Made by a program: the position numbers and the translations under genes. Positions 1-9,999 of a stretch of DNA of 64,000 nucleotides are shown here, one piece after another (within the stretch, counting starts at the first letter, position 1; every line of letters starts with the position of its first letter). The stretch is from Nocardia harenae NBRC 108248 (GTDB taxonomy: Bacteria; Actinomycetota; Actinomycetes; Mycobacteriales; Mycobacteriaceae). The DNA is taken from the NCBI RefSeq assembly GCF_001612885.1, contig NZ_BDBH01000004.1, positions 1,104,527 to 1,168,526 on the forward strand, written 5' to 3'. The notes beneath the pieces are model-generated. The model saw only the letters and a list, made by a program, of their open reading frames with translations, was not told the origin of the DNA and did not search any database.

Positions 1-178
1 CCGTCGGGTCGTCCACCGGCGCCCAGGTCTCGGCGAGCGGACGCGAGTAGTCGGTGCCGCGCGCCATGATCAGCTCGGCGTCGCCGCAAGCGGGGGCGGC
101 CGCGGCCACCGGCGCGCTGAGCGCGATGCCCGCGCCGGTCAGTGCGGCCGCGAGCAGGGCGGCGGTTGTCGAGGTCAT
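1..178 (-). CDS. Secreted cutinase-like protein, N-terminal part (cut by window edge)
   Basis: Fifty-nine residues read from an ATG at 178 to the window edge. The N-terminus is a clear Sec signal peptide: a short start, then an Ala/Leu-rich hydrophobic stretch ending in PVAAAAPA near residue 30. The mature protein begins ACGDAELIMARGTDY. A Cys followed by acidic/hydrophobic residues and ARGT resembles the start of actinobacterial cutinases (C-D-x-E-V-x-F-ARGT), which are secreted serine esterases acting on lipid esters. The catalytic GYSQG motif and the Asp/His would lie outside the window, so the family call rests on this short match. It could be another exported hydrolase with a similar start. 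Confidence 0.5.
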   Translation of the reverse strand, partial: MTSTTAALLAAALTGAGIALSAPVAAAAPACGDAELIMARGTDYSRPLAETWAPVDDPT

Positions 179-226
179 CGCTGCTCCGTCGTCGGTATCG
201 GTGAAGGTGCCATTCGGGCGGATCGC

Positions 227-457
227 TCAGTAGTCCGGGCGGCGCAGCAGCCCGGAGGGCTCCGCGCGCCCGCTGACGAGCGGGCGGTACACGTGCTCGG
301 TCCACTCCGCCTTGGGGACCACCGCCAGCCCGATGGAGACCGCGCCGTCGCGCACACCGAAGGCGCGGGTGACGGCGGCGGTGATGTCGGCGTCCAGCCG
401 CGCGCGGGCGGTGGCGTCGAGCTCGGCGGGGAAGTGGCTGATCTCCACGTGCGGCAT
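227..457 (-). CDS. 4-oxalocrotonate tautomerase-like protein
   Basis: A 76-residue protein starting MPHVEISHFP. The ATG at 457 is preferred over the upstream ATG at 487 because it places Pro directly after Met, and in the tautomerase superfamily the processed N-terminal Pro is the catalytic base. The length fits the roughly 60-80 residue 4-OT subunit, which works as an oligomer on enol/keto substrates. The middle resembles the beta-alpha-beta unit: an N-terminal strand, an Ala-rich helix (ARARLDADITAAVTRAF), then a strand (VSIGLAVVP). The substrate cannot be told. It is a single gene, with the signal-peptide gene below it and the esterase divergent from it. Confidence 0.7.
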   Translation of the reverse strand: MPHVEISHFPAELDATARARLDADITAAVTRAFGVRDGAVSIGLAVVPKAEWTEHVYRPLVSGRAEPSGLLRRPDY

Positions 458-621
458 GTCGGACCGGCTTCCTGTTCGGGCGGGCACTCACCGAGCAGCC
501 TGCCAGACCGCCGCCGCGAAACGCACCCCGCGGCGGGCCGGAGCGGGGCATACTGCCCGGAGAGTTCGCCGGTGACCCGGCCACGACGCACCGTCCGCTC
601 CCGGGCGGGGAAGGGGCCGAG

Positions 622-1569
622 ATGACGGCGCTACCCGGACGGTTGCTCGGCGGCCCGGCCGCCCTGCTCGGCGCGGTGCGCGCCCGGCTCGACCCCTCCG
701 CCTTCCACCCCGAGCTCCGGCTGCACGGCAGGCTGCTGCCGGGCAGGCCGGTCACCGCGCTGACCCTGCCGCTCATCCGCAGGCTCAGCGACCTCATCCC
801 GGCGGGCGGGGCCGAGGTCTTCGAGGTGAACGAGAACGTCTCGGTCCGGGTGCACCGGCCCGCGCTGGCCGCGGCGCCCGGACCGGCGCTGCTCTGGATC
901 CACGGCGGCGGGTACGTCCTCGGCACCGCCAGGCAGAACGACCGCGTCTGCGCGACCTTCGCGAACGAGCTGAACGCCGTGGTCGCGGCGGTGGAGTACC
1001 GCCTGGCCCCCGAGCACCCCTACCCCGCCGCGCTCGACGACTGCTACGACGCACTCCAGTGGCTCGGCGCGCAACCGGAGATCGACCCCGCGCGCATCGC
1101 CGTCGCGGGCGCCAGCGCGGGCGGCGGCCTCGCCGCCGCACTCGCCTTCGCCGCCCGCGACCGCGGCGGCATCCGCCCGGTGCTGCAGGTGCTCTCCTAC
1201 CCCATGCTCGACGACCGCTCCACCGGCGCCGAGCTGGAGACCGGCACCTTCCGGCTCTGGAACACCGCGGCCAACCGCTTCGGCTGGCGCGCCTACCTGC
1301 CCGATGCCGACCCCGCCACCGCCGTGCCCGCGCGCCGCACCGACCTGGCCGGGCTCGCCCCCGCGTGGATCGGCGTCGGCACCCTCGATCTCTTCCACGC
1401 CGAGGACCTCGCCTACGCCGAGCGGCTGCGCGCGGCCGGGGTCGAGGTGGAGGTGCTGGAGGTGCCCGGCGCCTTCCACGGCTTCGACGAGGTCGCCGCC
1501 GGCACCGGGGTCGCCCGCGATTACTTTGCCGCCCAGGTGGTTTCGCTGCGCTCGGCGCTCGCCGCCTGA
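622..1569 (+). CDS. Alpha/beta hydrolase, hormone-sensitive lipase family
   Basis: A 315-residue carboxylesterase-like enzyme. The oxyanion-hole motif HGGG is at residues 94-97, the nucleophile elbow GASAGG has Ser165, and the remaining triad members are Asp256 (TLDLF) and His286 (FHGFD). This is the standard HSL-family (LipH/LipI-like) layout. YRLAPEHPYPAAL (127-137) is the conserved segment between oxyanion hole and elbow. No signal peptide is seen, so it is probably cytoplasmic and hydrolyses short or medium acyl esters. Its 3' end overlaps the convergent cysteine hydrolase by 49 nt. The start at 622 follows a GGGGAAGGGG-type purine stretch. Confidence 0.88.
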   Translation: MTALPGRLLGGPAALLGAVRARLDPSAFHPELRLHGRLLPGRPVTALTLPLIRRLSDLIPAGGAEVFEVNENVSVRVHRPALAAAPGPALLWIHGGGYVLGTARQNDRVCATFANELNAVVAAVEYRLAPEHPYPAALDDCYDALQWLGAQPEIDPARIAVAGASAGGGLAAALAFAARDRGGIRPVLQVLSYPMLDDRSTGAELETGTFRLWNTAANRFGWRAYLPDADPATAVPARRTDLAGLAPAWIGVGTLDLFHAEDLAYAERLRAAGVEVEVLEVPGAFHGFDEVAAGTGVARDYFAAQVVSLRSALAA

Positions 1570-2234
1570 GCGAGCAGCGCCTGGATCTCGGCGCACGCCC
1601 TGACGTCGCCGAAGGAGCGGTAGACCACGTGCAGGGTGGCATTGTGGTCGGCGTCCCGGCGCGCGGCGGTGGCGTCGGCGAGCAGGATCACCCGGTAGCC
1701 GAGGGTCGCGGCGTCCCTGGCGGAGGATTCGCAGCAGACATTGGTGACGGTGCCCGCGATCAGCACGGTGTCGATGCCGCGCGCGGTCAATTGCTCCGGC
1801 AGGTCGCTGCGGCCGGGAAAGAAGGCGCTGTAGGCGGATTTCTCCGCGTAGACGTCGCCGGGCTCGGCGCCGAGCCCCGGCCAGAGCCGCTCCGCCGACG
1901 GGCCCGTGCCGCCGGAGCAGGCGTAGCTCGCGGCCGTCGCGGCGCCGAAGAACTCGACGGCGTGCGGGAGCGGGGGGCGCGTGGCGGGTACCACCCACGC
2001 GACCGCTCCGCCCGCGGCGCGCAGTGCCGTGGCGAGGTCGGCGATGGCGCCGACGATGCTGCGGCAGTACGGGTTGCCCGCCACGTGGAAGGGGACCATG
2101 TCGATCACGACGAGCGCGGTCCGCGCCGGATCCAGCACCGGGTAGGCGAAGCGCCGCCCCCGCCGCTCCTCGTGCCTGCGGTACTCCCGCTCCTCGATGT
2201 GCCAGGCGTGCGCGCGAACCTCGCCTGCACTCAT
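1521..2234 (-). CDS. Cysteine hydrolase, isochorismatase family
   Basis: A 237-residue protein with the isochorismatase-fold catalytic set: Asp45 in LVVIDM, Lys132 in AEKSAYSAFF, and the nucleophile Cys167 in GTVTNVCCES. Relatives hydrolyse amides or vinyl ethers (nicotinamidase, biuret hydrolase, isochorismatase); the substrate here is unknown. The N-terminal 35 residues (WHIEEREYRRHEERRG) are charged and typical of a stand-alone subgroup. The frame stays open upstream, so the start at 2234 is chosen because the conserved domain begins shortly after it; no strong ribosome site is visible. The gene is convergent with, and overlaps, the esterase. Confidence 0.85.
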   Translation of the reverse strand: MSAGEVRAHAWHIEEREYRRHEERRGRRFAYPVLDPARTALVVIDMVPFHVAGNPYCRSIVGAIADLATALRAAGGAVAWVVPATRPPLPHAVEFFGAATAASYACSGGTGPSAERLWPGLGAEPGDVYAEKSAYSAFFPGRSDLPEQLTARGIDTVLIAGTVTNVCCESSARDAATLGYRVILLADATAARRDADHNATLHVVYRSFGDVRACAEIQALLAQAASAERSETTWAAK

Positions 2235-2372
2235 GCTGTGTCCATTCGGCACGAGCGAGGGCCCTCCGTGGCCACGCTCCGCTACCGCCTCCGGGCCCGC
2301 CTCGCTCATGCCGGGCAGTCTCGCACCGAAACTCGCTGTCACCGGGCAGGAACACGCCACTATCCTCGCCGC

Positions 2373-2942
2373 ATGACCACGGACATCGTCCTGATCACCG
2401 GCGCCATGGCGGCCGGGAAGTCCACCGTGGCCGAGTTGCTCGCCCGCTCGCTCCCGCGCGCCGCTCACGTCCGCGGCGACACCTTCCGGCGCTGGATCGT
2501 GAGCGGCCGCGCCGAACCCGCGCCACCGCTGAGCGCCGATGCCGAAACCCAGCTCGCCCTGCGTCAGCGGCTCGCCGCGACGGTCGCGCTCGGCTACGCG
2601 GACGCCGGGATCACCCCGGTCCTCCAGGACCTCTACCCCGGCCCCGCGCTGGCCCGAATGCGTACCCTGCTCACCGGCCACCCGCTGCGCGTGGTCGTGC
2701 TGCTCCCCGACCCTGGCGTCCTCGCCGCCAGGGACGCCGCCCGCGCCAAGACCGGCTACCGCGGCTGGTCCCCCGCCGAGTTCGACCGCGAGTTCCGCGA
2801 CCGCACCCCCGCACCCGGCCTCCGCCTCGACACCTCCGCGCAGACCCCCGAGCAGACCGTCGCCGCCATCCACGCCCGCTGGCCCGAGACCCTGGTCCCC
2901 GATTCGCCGACCGGTTGCCCGGGCCCGCCCCGCGGCGTTTGA
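2373..2942 (+). CDS. P-loop NTPase, small-molecule kinase-like
   Basis: A 189-residue protein starting with a beta strand and a Walker A motif, GAMAAGKST (residues 10-18), then an RGDTFRRWI segment and a DLYPGP turn. The layout matches small P-loop kinases of the gluconate/shikimate/chloramphenicol phosphotransferase or zeta-toxin type, where a conserved Asp follows the first helix (here Asp42 in RGD). VVVLLPDPGVLAARDAAR carries Arg residues that may form the lid. No antitoxin-sized partner lies next to it, so a toxin role is not supported. The acceptor substrate is unknown. It is followed after 7 nt by the zinc-finger gene and may be co-transcribed. Confidence 0.7.
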   Translation: MTTDIVLITGAMAAGKSTVAELLARSLPRAAHVRGDTFRRWIVSGRAEPAPPLSADAETQLALRQRLAATVALGYADAGITPVLQDLYPGPALARMRTLLTGHPLRVVVLLPDPGVLAARDAARAKTGYRGWSPAEFDREFRDRTPAPGLRLDTSAQTPEQTVAAIHARWPETLVPDSPTGCPGPPRGV

Positions 2943-2949
2943 TGAACCG

Positions 2950-3297
2950 GTGAGCGAAACCTCCCCCATCGACCCCGCCGCCCCGCCCAGCGGCACCGGC
3001 TGCCTGGAGTGCGAGCGCGACGGCGGCTGGTGGTTCCACCTGCGCCGCTGCGCCGCCTGCGGCCACATCGGCTGCTGCGACACCTCGCCGAACCAGCACG
3101 CCACCGCGCACGCGGGCGCCACCGGCCACCCGCTGATCACCAGTTTCGAGCCGGGCGAGGACTGGTACTACGACTACCGCGACAAGCAGCTGTACGAGGG
3201 GCCGCGCCTGGCGCCCCCGGAGAGCAAACCCGCCGATCAGCCCGCCCCCGGCCCGGCCGATCGGGTCCCGGCCGACTGGCGTCGGCTGTTGCACTGA
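2950..3297 (+). CDS. UBP-type zinc finger protein
   Basis: A 115-residue protein starting with GTG; the nearby ATG at 2942 runs into a stop after three codons. The sequence GCLECERDGGWWFHLRRCAACGHIGCCDTSPNQHATAHAGATGHPLI carries the ordered Cys and His ligands of the ZnF-UBP fold, which in eukaryotes reads ubiquitin tails. In actinobacteria, small stand-alone copies are common and of unknown role. A typical tail follows (SFEPGEDWYYDYRDKQLYEG), also shared by the bacterial family. The C-terminal 35 residues are Pro-rich and probably disordered. No ubiquitin-like system is visible in the window. Confidence 0.85.
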   Translation: MSETSPIDPAAPPSGTGCLECERDGGWWFHLRRCAACGHIGCCDTSPNQHATAHAGATGHPLITSFEPGEDWYYDYRDKQLYEGPRLAPPESKPADQPAPGPADRVPADWRRLLH

Positions 3298-3365
3298 CAC
3301 AGCCCGCCGGGGCACCTCGGTACCCTGAACCCCGATCCCCCACTCGACCAGCGAAGGACAACTCC

Positions 3366-4085
3366 ATGCGAGCGATCAGGGTGACGACCACGGCCGCGCT
3401 GGCGGCACTGCTGCTGGCGGCAGGCACGCAGGCGGCGGGGGCACGGCCGGTCGGGCCGTTCGAGGTCGGCGGCGCGATCGAGGTGGAGTTCGACGCGGCG
3501 GGCGGGGTGGACGCGCTCGGCGAGCCGACCGGGCCGGAGCAGGACGCCGTGCGCGGCGGCAAGTGGCAGGGGTTCGCGCGCGATGCCGCGGTCTACTGGT
3601 CCGAGGCGACCGGCGCGCAGACCGTGGCGGGCCCGGTGCGGGACAAGTGGGGCCAGCTCGGCGCGGAGGGCGGCGCGCTCGGCTACCCGGTCACCCGCGA
3701 GGCCGCGACCCCCGGCAATACCGGCCGCTTCGCGCACTTCCAGGGCGGCTCGGTCTACTGGTCCGTCGGGACCGCCGCGCATCAGATCGGCGGCCTGATC
3801 CGGGACAAGTGGGGCAGCTACGGCTGGGAGGGCAGCGCGCTCGGCTTCCCGGTCACCGACGAGCAGGCGGGCGCCCGCGGCGGCAGGTACACCCTGTTCA
3901 ACGGCGGCGCGATCTACTGGTCCTCGGCCACCGGCGCGCACGTGGTGTGGGGCGCGCTGCGCGAGAAGTGGGTGGCGGCAGGCGGCGACGGCGGCCGCTA
4001 CGGCTACCCGACCAGCGACGAGTACGATTTCGGCGCAGGCAAGGCCCAGGACTTCCAGGGCGGCCGGATCACCTGGGAGCCCTGA
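3366..4085 (+). CDS. Exported LGFP-repeat protein
   Basis: A 239-residue protein with a Sec signal peptide (MRAIRVTTTAALAALLLAAG, then a cleavage-like AGARP near residue 27). The mature part has about four LGFP repeats. The units include ALGEPTGPEQDAV, ALGYPVTREA, ALGFPVTDEQ and YGYPTSDEY, each followed by F.GG.IYWS-type segments (AVYWSEATG, SVYWSVGTA, AIYWSSATG). LGFP repeats occur in exported mycolic-acid bacterial proteins, for example fused to mycolyltransferases, and are thought to anchor to the cell envelope. Here they stand alone with no catalytic domain. A purine-rich GAAGGA lies just upstream of the ATG. Confidence 0.88.
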   Translation: MRAIRVTTTAALAALLLAAGTQAAGARPVGPFEVGGAIEVEFDAAGGVDALGEPTGPEQDAVRGGKWQGFARDAAVYWSEATGAQTVAGPVRDKWGQLGAEGGALGYPVTREAATPGNTGRFAHFQGGSVYWSVGTAAHQIGGLIRDKWGSYGWEGSALGFPVTDEQAGARGGRYTLFNGGAIYWSSATGAHVVWGALREKWVAAGGDGGRYGYPTSDEYDFGAGKAQDFQGGRITWEP

Positions 4086-4104
4086 GCCCGCGGGCGATTC
4101 CACC

Positions 4105-4770
4105 GTGCGCGAGCGAGCGCGGTACCGTCGGCGGGTGGACCGCCGTTCCGTCGTCGCAGGCGCCGCGCTGGCCGCGCTGGCCGCCCTGCTGGTGACGCTC
4201 GGCGCGGCCGTCCGCCCGCTCCTCGTCCCGGAGCGCGCGCCGGAGCGGGAGATCCTGAGCACAACCGAGATCGCCTTCCTGCAGGACATGACGGCGCACC
4301 ACGAGCAGGCGCTGCTCATGGTGCAGTCCCTCGACCCCGGCGTCTCCCCGGTGATCGCCCGGCTGGCCGCGCAGATCGACGACGTGCAGCGGGTCGAGCT
4401 CGGCACCATGCTCGGCTGGCTGCGGCTGGCGAACGCGCTGCCCAGCAATCCGCAGCCGATGGCGTGGCTGCACGAACCGTCGGCCGGGCATCACGGCGCC
4501 CCGGTCGCCGCCACCGCCGAACCGACCGGCACCGCCATGGGCATGGCCACCCGCGCCGAGCTGAACGCGCTCGCCGCCGCCCGCGGCCGGGAGGCCGAGC
4601 TCCTCTTCCTGCGGCTCATGCAGCGCCACCACTACGGCGGCGTCGCCATGGCCCGCGGCGCGGACGCCCTGCTCACCGCGGGGCCGGTCAAGCGGGCGGC
4701 GCGCGAGATGGTCACCGAGCAGACGACGGAGATCGGCACCATCGGGCTGCTGCTCGCGCAGTACGGCTGA
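4105..4770 (+). CDS. DUF305 family membrane-anchored protein
   Basis: A 221-residue protein with one N-terminal hydrophobic segment (SVVAGAALAALAALLVTLGAAV, residues 15-36) and an exported domain with the DUF305 signatures FLQDMTAHHEQAL and LFLRLMQRHHYGGVAMA. The paired His-His and nearby Met/Asp residues are the putative metal (copper) site of this ferritin-like helical family. The start is GTG at 4105; an in-frame GTG at 4135 is an alternative that shortens the cytoplasmic tail by ten residues. It lies 19 nt after the LGFP gene and is convergent with the acetyltransferase (1 nt gap). Confidence 0.82.
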   Translation: MRERARYRRRVDRRSVVAGAALAALAALLVTLGAAVRPLLVPERAPEREILSTTEIAFLQDMTAHHEQALLMVQSLDPGVSPVIARLAAQIDDVQRVELGTMLGWLRLANALPSNPQPMAWLHEPSAGHHGAPVAATAEPTGTAMGMATRAELNALAAARGREAELLFLRLMQRHHYGGVAMARGADALLTAGPVKRAAREMVTEQTTEIGTIGLLLAQYG

Positions 4771-4771
4771 G

Positions 4772-5389
4772 TCAGCCCGCCTCGCGGCAGAGGATGGTCG
4801 AGCGCGGGCCGCCGAAGGGCAGGTCGACCTCGGCGGCGACCCGGTATCCGGCGCGCGCGTAGAAGCCGAGCCGGGCCGGTTCGGTGGTCTCCAGGTGGGT
4901 GGGCAGCCCCTCGGCGTCGGCGCGGGCGATGCCGAAGCCGAGCAGGGCGCGGCCGTGGCCGCGGCCACGAGCGTCGGGCACGGTGCCGATGGCGAGCAGG
5001 TGCCAGTGCGAGCGCAGCGGCGCCGCGGTGAAGGTGGCGGCGCTGACCTGCTGCAGGTAGGGGTCGCGCTCGCCGTGCAATCGACGCAGCGCGGTGCGCA
5101 GCCGGACCTGCTGCAGCCAGGGGAGGCGGTACGGCAGCGGGGTCCAGAGCGCGGCGGCGATCAGCGCGCCGTCCGGGTCGACCAGGACGTGCGCGCCGAG
5201 CGCGGGCCTGCACACCCGCTCGACCTCCAGCAGGAAGGAGGCGCGCAGTTCCGCGTGGCGCCAGTCGGCGACCGGGTGCAGCCAGCGGGAGAGCGGGTCG
5301 TCGGCCATGGCGGTGGCGAGCAGGCCGGCGACCGCGGCGGTCTCGGTGCGGCGGGCGCCGCGGACGGTGGCGGTGCGCGGTGCGGTCAC
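4772..5389 (-). CDS. GNAT family N-acetyltransferase
   Basis: A 205-residue protein. The acetyl-CoA binding motif A is [23 protein letters not shown], with the R/Q-x-x-G-x-G/A pattern as RGRGHG, followed by [21 protein letters not shown], the usual C-terminal part of the fold. The sequence around [16 protein letters not shown] resembles actinobacterial GNATs annotated as possible antibiotic or peptide acetyltransferases; the acceptor is unknown. GTG at 5389 is chosen because it overlaps the stop of the upstream gene by 4 nt (GTGA), implying translational coupling to the Ddn-like protein. Confidence 0.85.
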   Translation of the reverse strand: MTAPRTATVRGARRTETAAVAGLLATAMADDPLSRWLHPVADWRHAELRASFLLEVERVCRPALGAHVLVDPDGALIAAALWTPLPYRLPWLQQVRLRTALRRLHGERDPYLQQVSAATFTAAPLRSHWHLLAIGTVPDARGRGHGRALLGFGIARADAEGLPTHLETTEPARLGFYARAGYRVAAEVDLPFGGPRSTILCREAG

Positions 5390-5823
5390 GCCTCGTCCAG
5401 CGGGGTGAGCAGCACCAGCGGGATCTCGCGGTCGGTGCGGGTCTGGTAGCCGGCGTAGACCGGGTGGCCCGCGGTGACCCGGGGCCACAGCTCGGCGCGC
5501 TCGGCGGGGCCCGCGACCCGGGCCCGCATCGGCACGCGCGGTCCGCCCTGCACCGCGACCGTGACCTCCGGCCGTGCGCGCAGGTTGTGGTACCAGGCCG
5601 GGTGCCGGTCGTCGCCCGCCCTGGAGGCGACCACCACGTACCCGCCGTCCTCCACGATCGGGGCGGTGAGCAGCACCCTGTGCTCCTTACCGGACCGCCT
5701 GCCGACGGTGGTGAGCTCCAGCGACGGCATGCCCGCGATGCGGTGCCCGAGCCTGCCGAAGGTCAGCGTGGTGAGCAGCCGATGCGCGGTATTGGTGGCC
5801 CTGAGCGTGAAATCCGGCGGCAT
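5386..5823 (-). CDS. Deazaflavin (F420)-dependent nitroreductase-like protein (Ddn family)
   Basis: A 145-residue protein of the mycobacterial Ddn/FDOR split-barrel family. Recognisable parts are [39 protein letters not shown] (core strands and phosphate-binding segment) and [21 protein letters not shown], the signature H-P-x-W-x-x-N-L of the family. These enzymes use reduced coenzyme F420 to reduce quinones or nitro compounds at the membrane. The length matches the family (about 140-150). It is the first gene of a coupled pair with the GNAT gene, and 16 nt downstream of a small helical protein gene on the same strand. Confidence 0.87.
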   Translation of the reverse strand: MPPDFTLRATNTAHRLLTTLTFGRLGHRIAGMPSLELTTVGRRSGKEHRVLLTAPIVEDGGYVVVASRAGDDRHPAWYHNLRARPEVTVAVQGGPRVPMRARVAGPAERAELWPRVTAGHPVYAGYQTRTDREIPLVLLTPLDEA

Positions 5824-5839
5824 GAGAGCACGATAGCCG

Positions 5840-6091
5840 TCACCGGCCCGGCCCGGCGCTCGCCTCGAGCAGCCGCTGCCGCGCGGAGCGCTCGGCGAGT
5901 TCCGGCAGCGACCCGGCCGGTATTCCGGCGAGATCGCTCAGGCAGCGCCGGACGATCTCGTCGATCGCCCCGGCCGCCAGCCGGTGCTCGAACTCCGCGC
6001 GTAGCCGCTCGACGGTCTCGTCGACCACGGACTCCGGGCACCCCGCCGTGCCCGCCTGTGCATACCGATCGCCCACTGCCCCTTCGATCAT
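5840..6091 (-). CDS. Small helical protein, possible three-helix bundle domain
   Basis: An 83-residue protein with two predicted helices around [34 protein letters not shown]. This resembles the N-terminal three-helix bundle that precedes arsenate-reductase-like phosphatases in actinobacteria (pattern V..V...L...F), here without the phosphatase part. The role is unknown; it may be a dimerisation module or a truncated relative. It lies just upstream of the Ddn-like gene on the same strand and could be its operon leader. The family assignment is from memory of the pattern only. Confidence 0.5.
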   Translation of the reverse strand: MIEGAVGDRYAQAGTAGCPESVVDETVERLRAEFEHRLAAGAIDEIVRRCLSDLAGIPAGSLPELAERSARQRLLEASAGPGR

Positions 6092-6261
6092 CCGTCCAGG
6101 GTGCCCCCGCGGGCCCGCCGTGTTCAGGGCCGAAGGTCCCCGAATCGAATTCGTGCGGGCACCACGACGATCCGGCGGCGAAGGAGACCGCCCTTCCCCT
6201 CCGGCACCGGGCCGTGCCTGTCATGCTGGTAGCGGAATCGGTGCGAGGAGAGGCGACGGCG

Positions 6262-8650
<2,389 letters not shown>

Positions 8651-8773
8651 GCCCGGTCCCGGAGCCCTGCCGGAGGCGCCGTGCGATTTTCGCGCGCCGG
8701 GTTGCACGGCGACATTCGGGCAATACGGTCGTTGAGAAAGTTACCCGATCCGGCCCCATCCATCCGCGTGTGC

Positions 8774-8838
8774 CTGTCGAAACGACAGTGACCGGCCCGC
8801 GCAGGATGCATCGTTTGTGCATCGTTGCGCTACGATGG
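8774..8838 (+). promoter_or_regulatory. Candidate control region of the carotenoid operon
   Basis: The 219 bp before crtE hold a perfect dyad CTGTCG-AAA-CGACAG (8774-8788). Then come two direct copies of GCATCGTT (8808-8815 and 8819-8826) with an 11-bp period, and a partial inverted copy ACGATGG at 8832-8838. If TACGAT (8831-8836) is a -10 element, the repeats cover the -35 region, as expected for a regulator site placed on one face of the helix. The binding protein is not identified. Confidence 0.4.
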
Positions 8839-8869
8839 CGAGAGCCCGACCGCCAGATGAGGAGTTCGA

Positions 8870-9985
8870 GTGAGTGCCGTGTTCTCCGCGCCACATCGGG
8901 CGTGCCGCCTCCTGACCACACCGGACGGCGAGGAGTGCTCGCCGACCCGCTGGCGGGCCGCGGTGCGCACGGAGGTGATGCGCGAACTTGAATCGTTCAT
9001 GCAGCGGAACCAGCCGGAGCCGATCAGCGGAATCCCCCTGGACGGTGTCCTCCGGCACTACGCCATCGGCGGCAAGGGGCTGCGGCCGATGTTCCTGTAC
9101 CTGGGCTGGCTCTGCGGCGCCGACCCGAGCCCGGCCGCGCTGCGCGCCGCCGCCGCGCTGGAGCTGCTGCAGGCCTTCGCGCTGCTGCAGGACGACGTCA
9201 TGGACGAGGCCGAGCTGCGCCGCGGCGAGCCGGCCGCGCACCGCGTCTTCGCGGCGGCGCACCGCGAGCTCGGGCTGCCGGGCGACGCCGCCCGGTTCGG
9301 CGAATCGGCGGCCACCCTGCTCGGCGATCTCTGCCTGGTCTGGTCCGAGCGGATGCTGCGCGAGAGCGGGGTGGACGAGCGCGCGCTGGCCCGGATATGG
9401 CCGCGATACGACCGGATGCGGGTGGAGCTGGCGCTCGGGCAGTTCGCCGACCTGGTGAACGACGCGCGCGCCACCCCGACGCTGGAATCGGTGCTCGCCA
9501 TCGCGCGCGCCAAGTCCGGCAACTACACCGTGCGCAGGCCACTGGAGCTGGGCGCGCTCATGGCGGGCTGCCAGGAGCACACGATCGAGGCGCTCGCCCG
9601 GTACGGCCGGCTCATCGGCGAGGCGTTCCAGCTCCGCGACGACGTGCTCGGCGTCTTCGGCAGCGCCGAGACCACCGGCAAACCCGCCGACAGCGACCTC
9701 GGCCAGCGCAAGGCGACCACGGTCGTGGTCGCCGCGCAGGAGATGGCCGACCCGGCCACCGCCCGCGCCCTCGCCGAGCTGCTCGCCGCGCCCGCGCTGG
9801 ACGCCGCCGCCGTCGCCGCGGCGCGCGGGCTGATCAGTGCCACCGGCGCCGTCGAGCGAATCGAGGCGATGATCACCGAGCGGGTCGCCGAGGCCCGCGA
9901 GGCCGTCCGGTGGGCCCGGATCGAAGAGCCCGAACTGCGCCTGCTCGACGGCATGGCGCTGATCTGCACCACCCGCGAACTCTGA
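8870..9985 (+). CDS. crtE: Geranylgeranyl diphosphate synthase (polyprenyl synthetase)
   Basis: A 371-residue trans-isoprenyl diphosphate synthase. The first Asp-rich motif is LLQDDVMDE (Asp108, Asp109, Asp112), and the second is FQLRDDVLGVFG, followed by GKPADSDLGQRK. GGKGLRPMF (68-75) is the conserved substrate-binding segment. It condenses isopentenyl diphosphate with allylic diphosphates; the position directly before crtI and crtB points to GGPP for C40 carotenoids. GTG start at 8870 with AGGAG six bases upstream. First gene of the crtE-crtI-crtB operon (14 nt to crtI). Confidence 0.9.
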   Translation: MSAVFSAPHRACRLLTTPDGEECSPTRWRAAVRTEVMRELESFMQRNQPEPISGIPLDGVLRHYAIGGKGLRPMFLYLGWLCGADPSPAALRAAAALELLQAFALLQDDVMDEAELRRGEPAAHRVFAAAHRELGLPGDAARFGESAATLLGDLCLVWSERMLRESGVDERALARIWPRYDRMRVELALGQFADLVNDARATPTLESVLAIARAKSGNYTVRRPLELGALMAGCQEHTIEALARYGRLIGEAFQLRDDVLGVFGSAETTGKPADSDLGQRKATTVVVAAQEMADPATARALAELLAAPALDAAAVAAARGLISATGAVERIEAMITERVAEAREAVRWARIEEPELRLLDGMALICTTREL

Positions 9986-9999
9986 GGAGAAGCAGCACG

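Noticed and set aside
1521..1569. Long 3' overlap of convergent esterase and cysteine hydrolase as a sign of a wrong gene call
   Set aside because: Both proteins have complete catalytic motifs and family-like lengths; several other convergent overlaps (13, 35 and 81 nt) exist here, so compact 3' ends are normal for this genome.
2373..2942. Zeta-toxin-like reading of the P-loop protein as a toxin-antitoxin system
   Set aside because: No small antitoxin gene adjoins and the Walker A context also fits small-molecule kinases.
1059..2942. A 627-codon open frame spanning the esterase and P-loop genes
   Set aside because: The first 438 codons are Arg-rich antisense or off-frame reading in GC-rich DNA; only the part from 2373 is protein-like.
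8698..8726. GGTTG with GGGCAA upstream of crtE as a SigF-type promoter
   Set aside because: The spacing is 13 nt and both hexamers deviate; the repeat region nearer to crtE is a better candidate.
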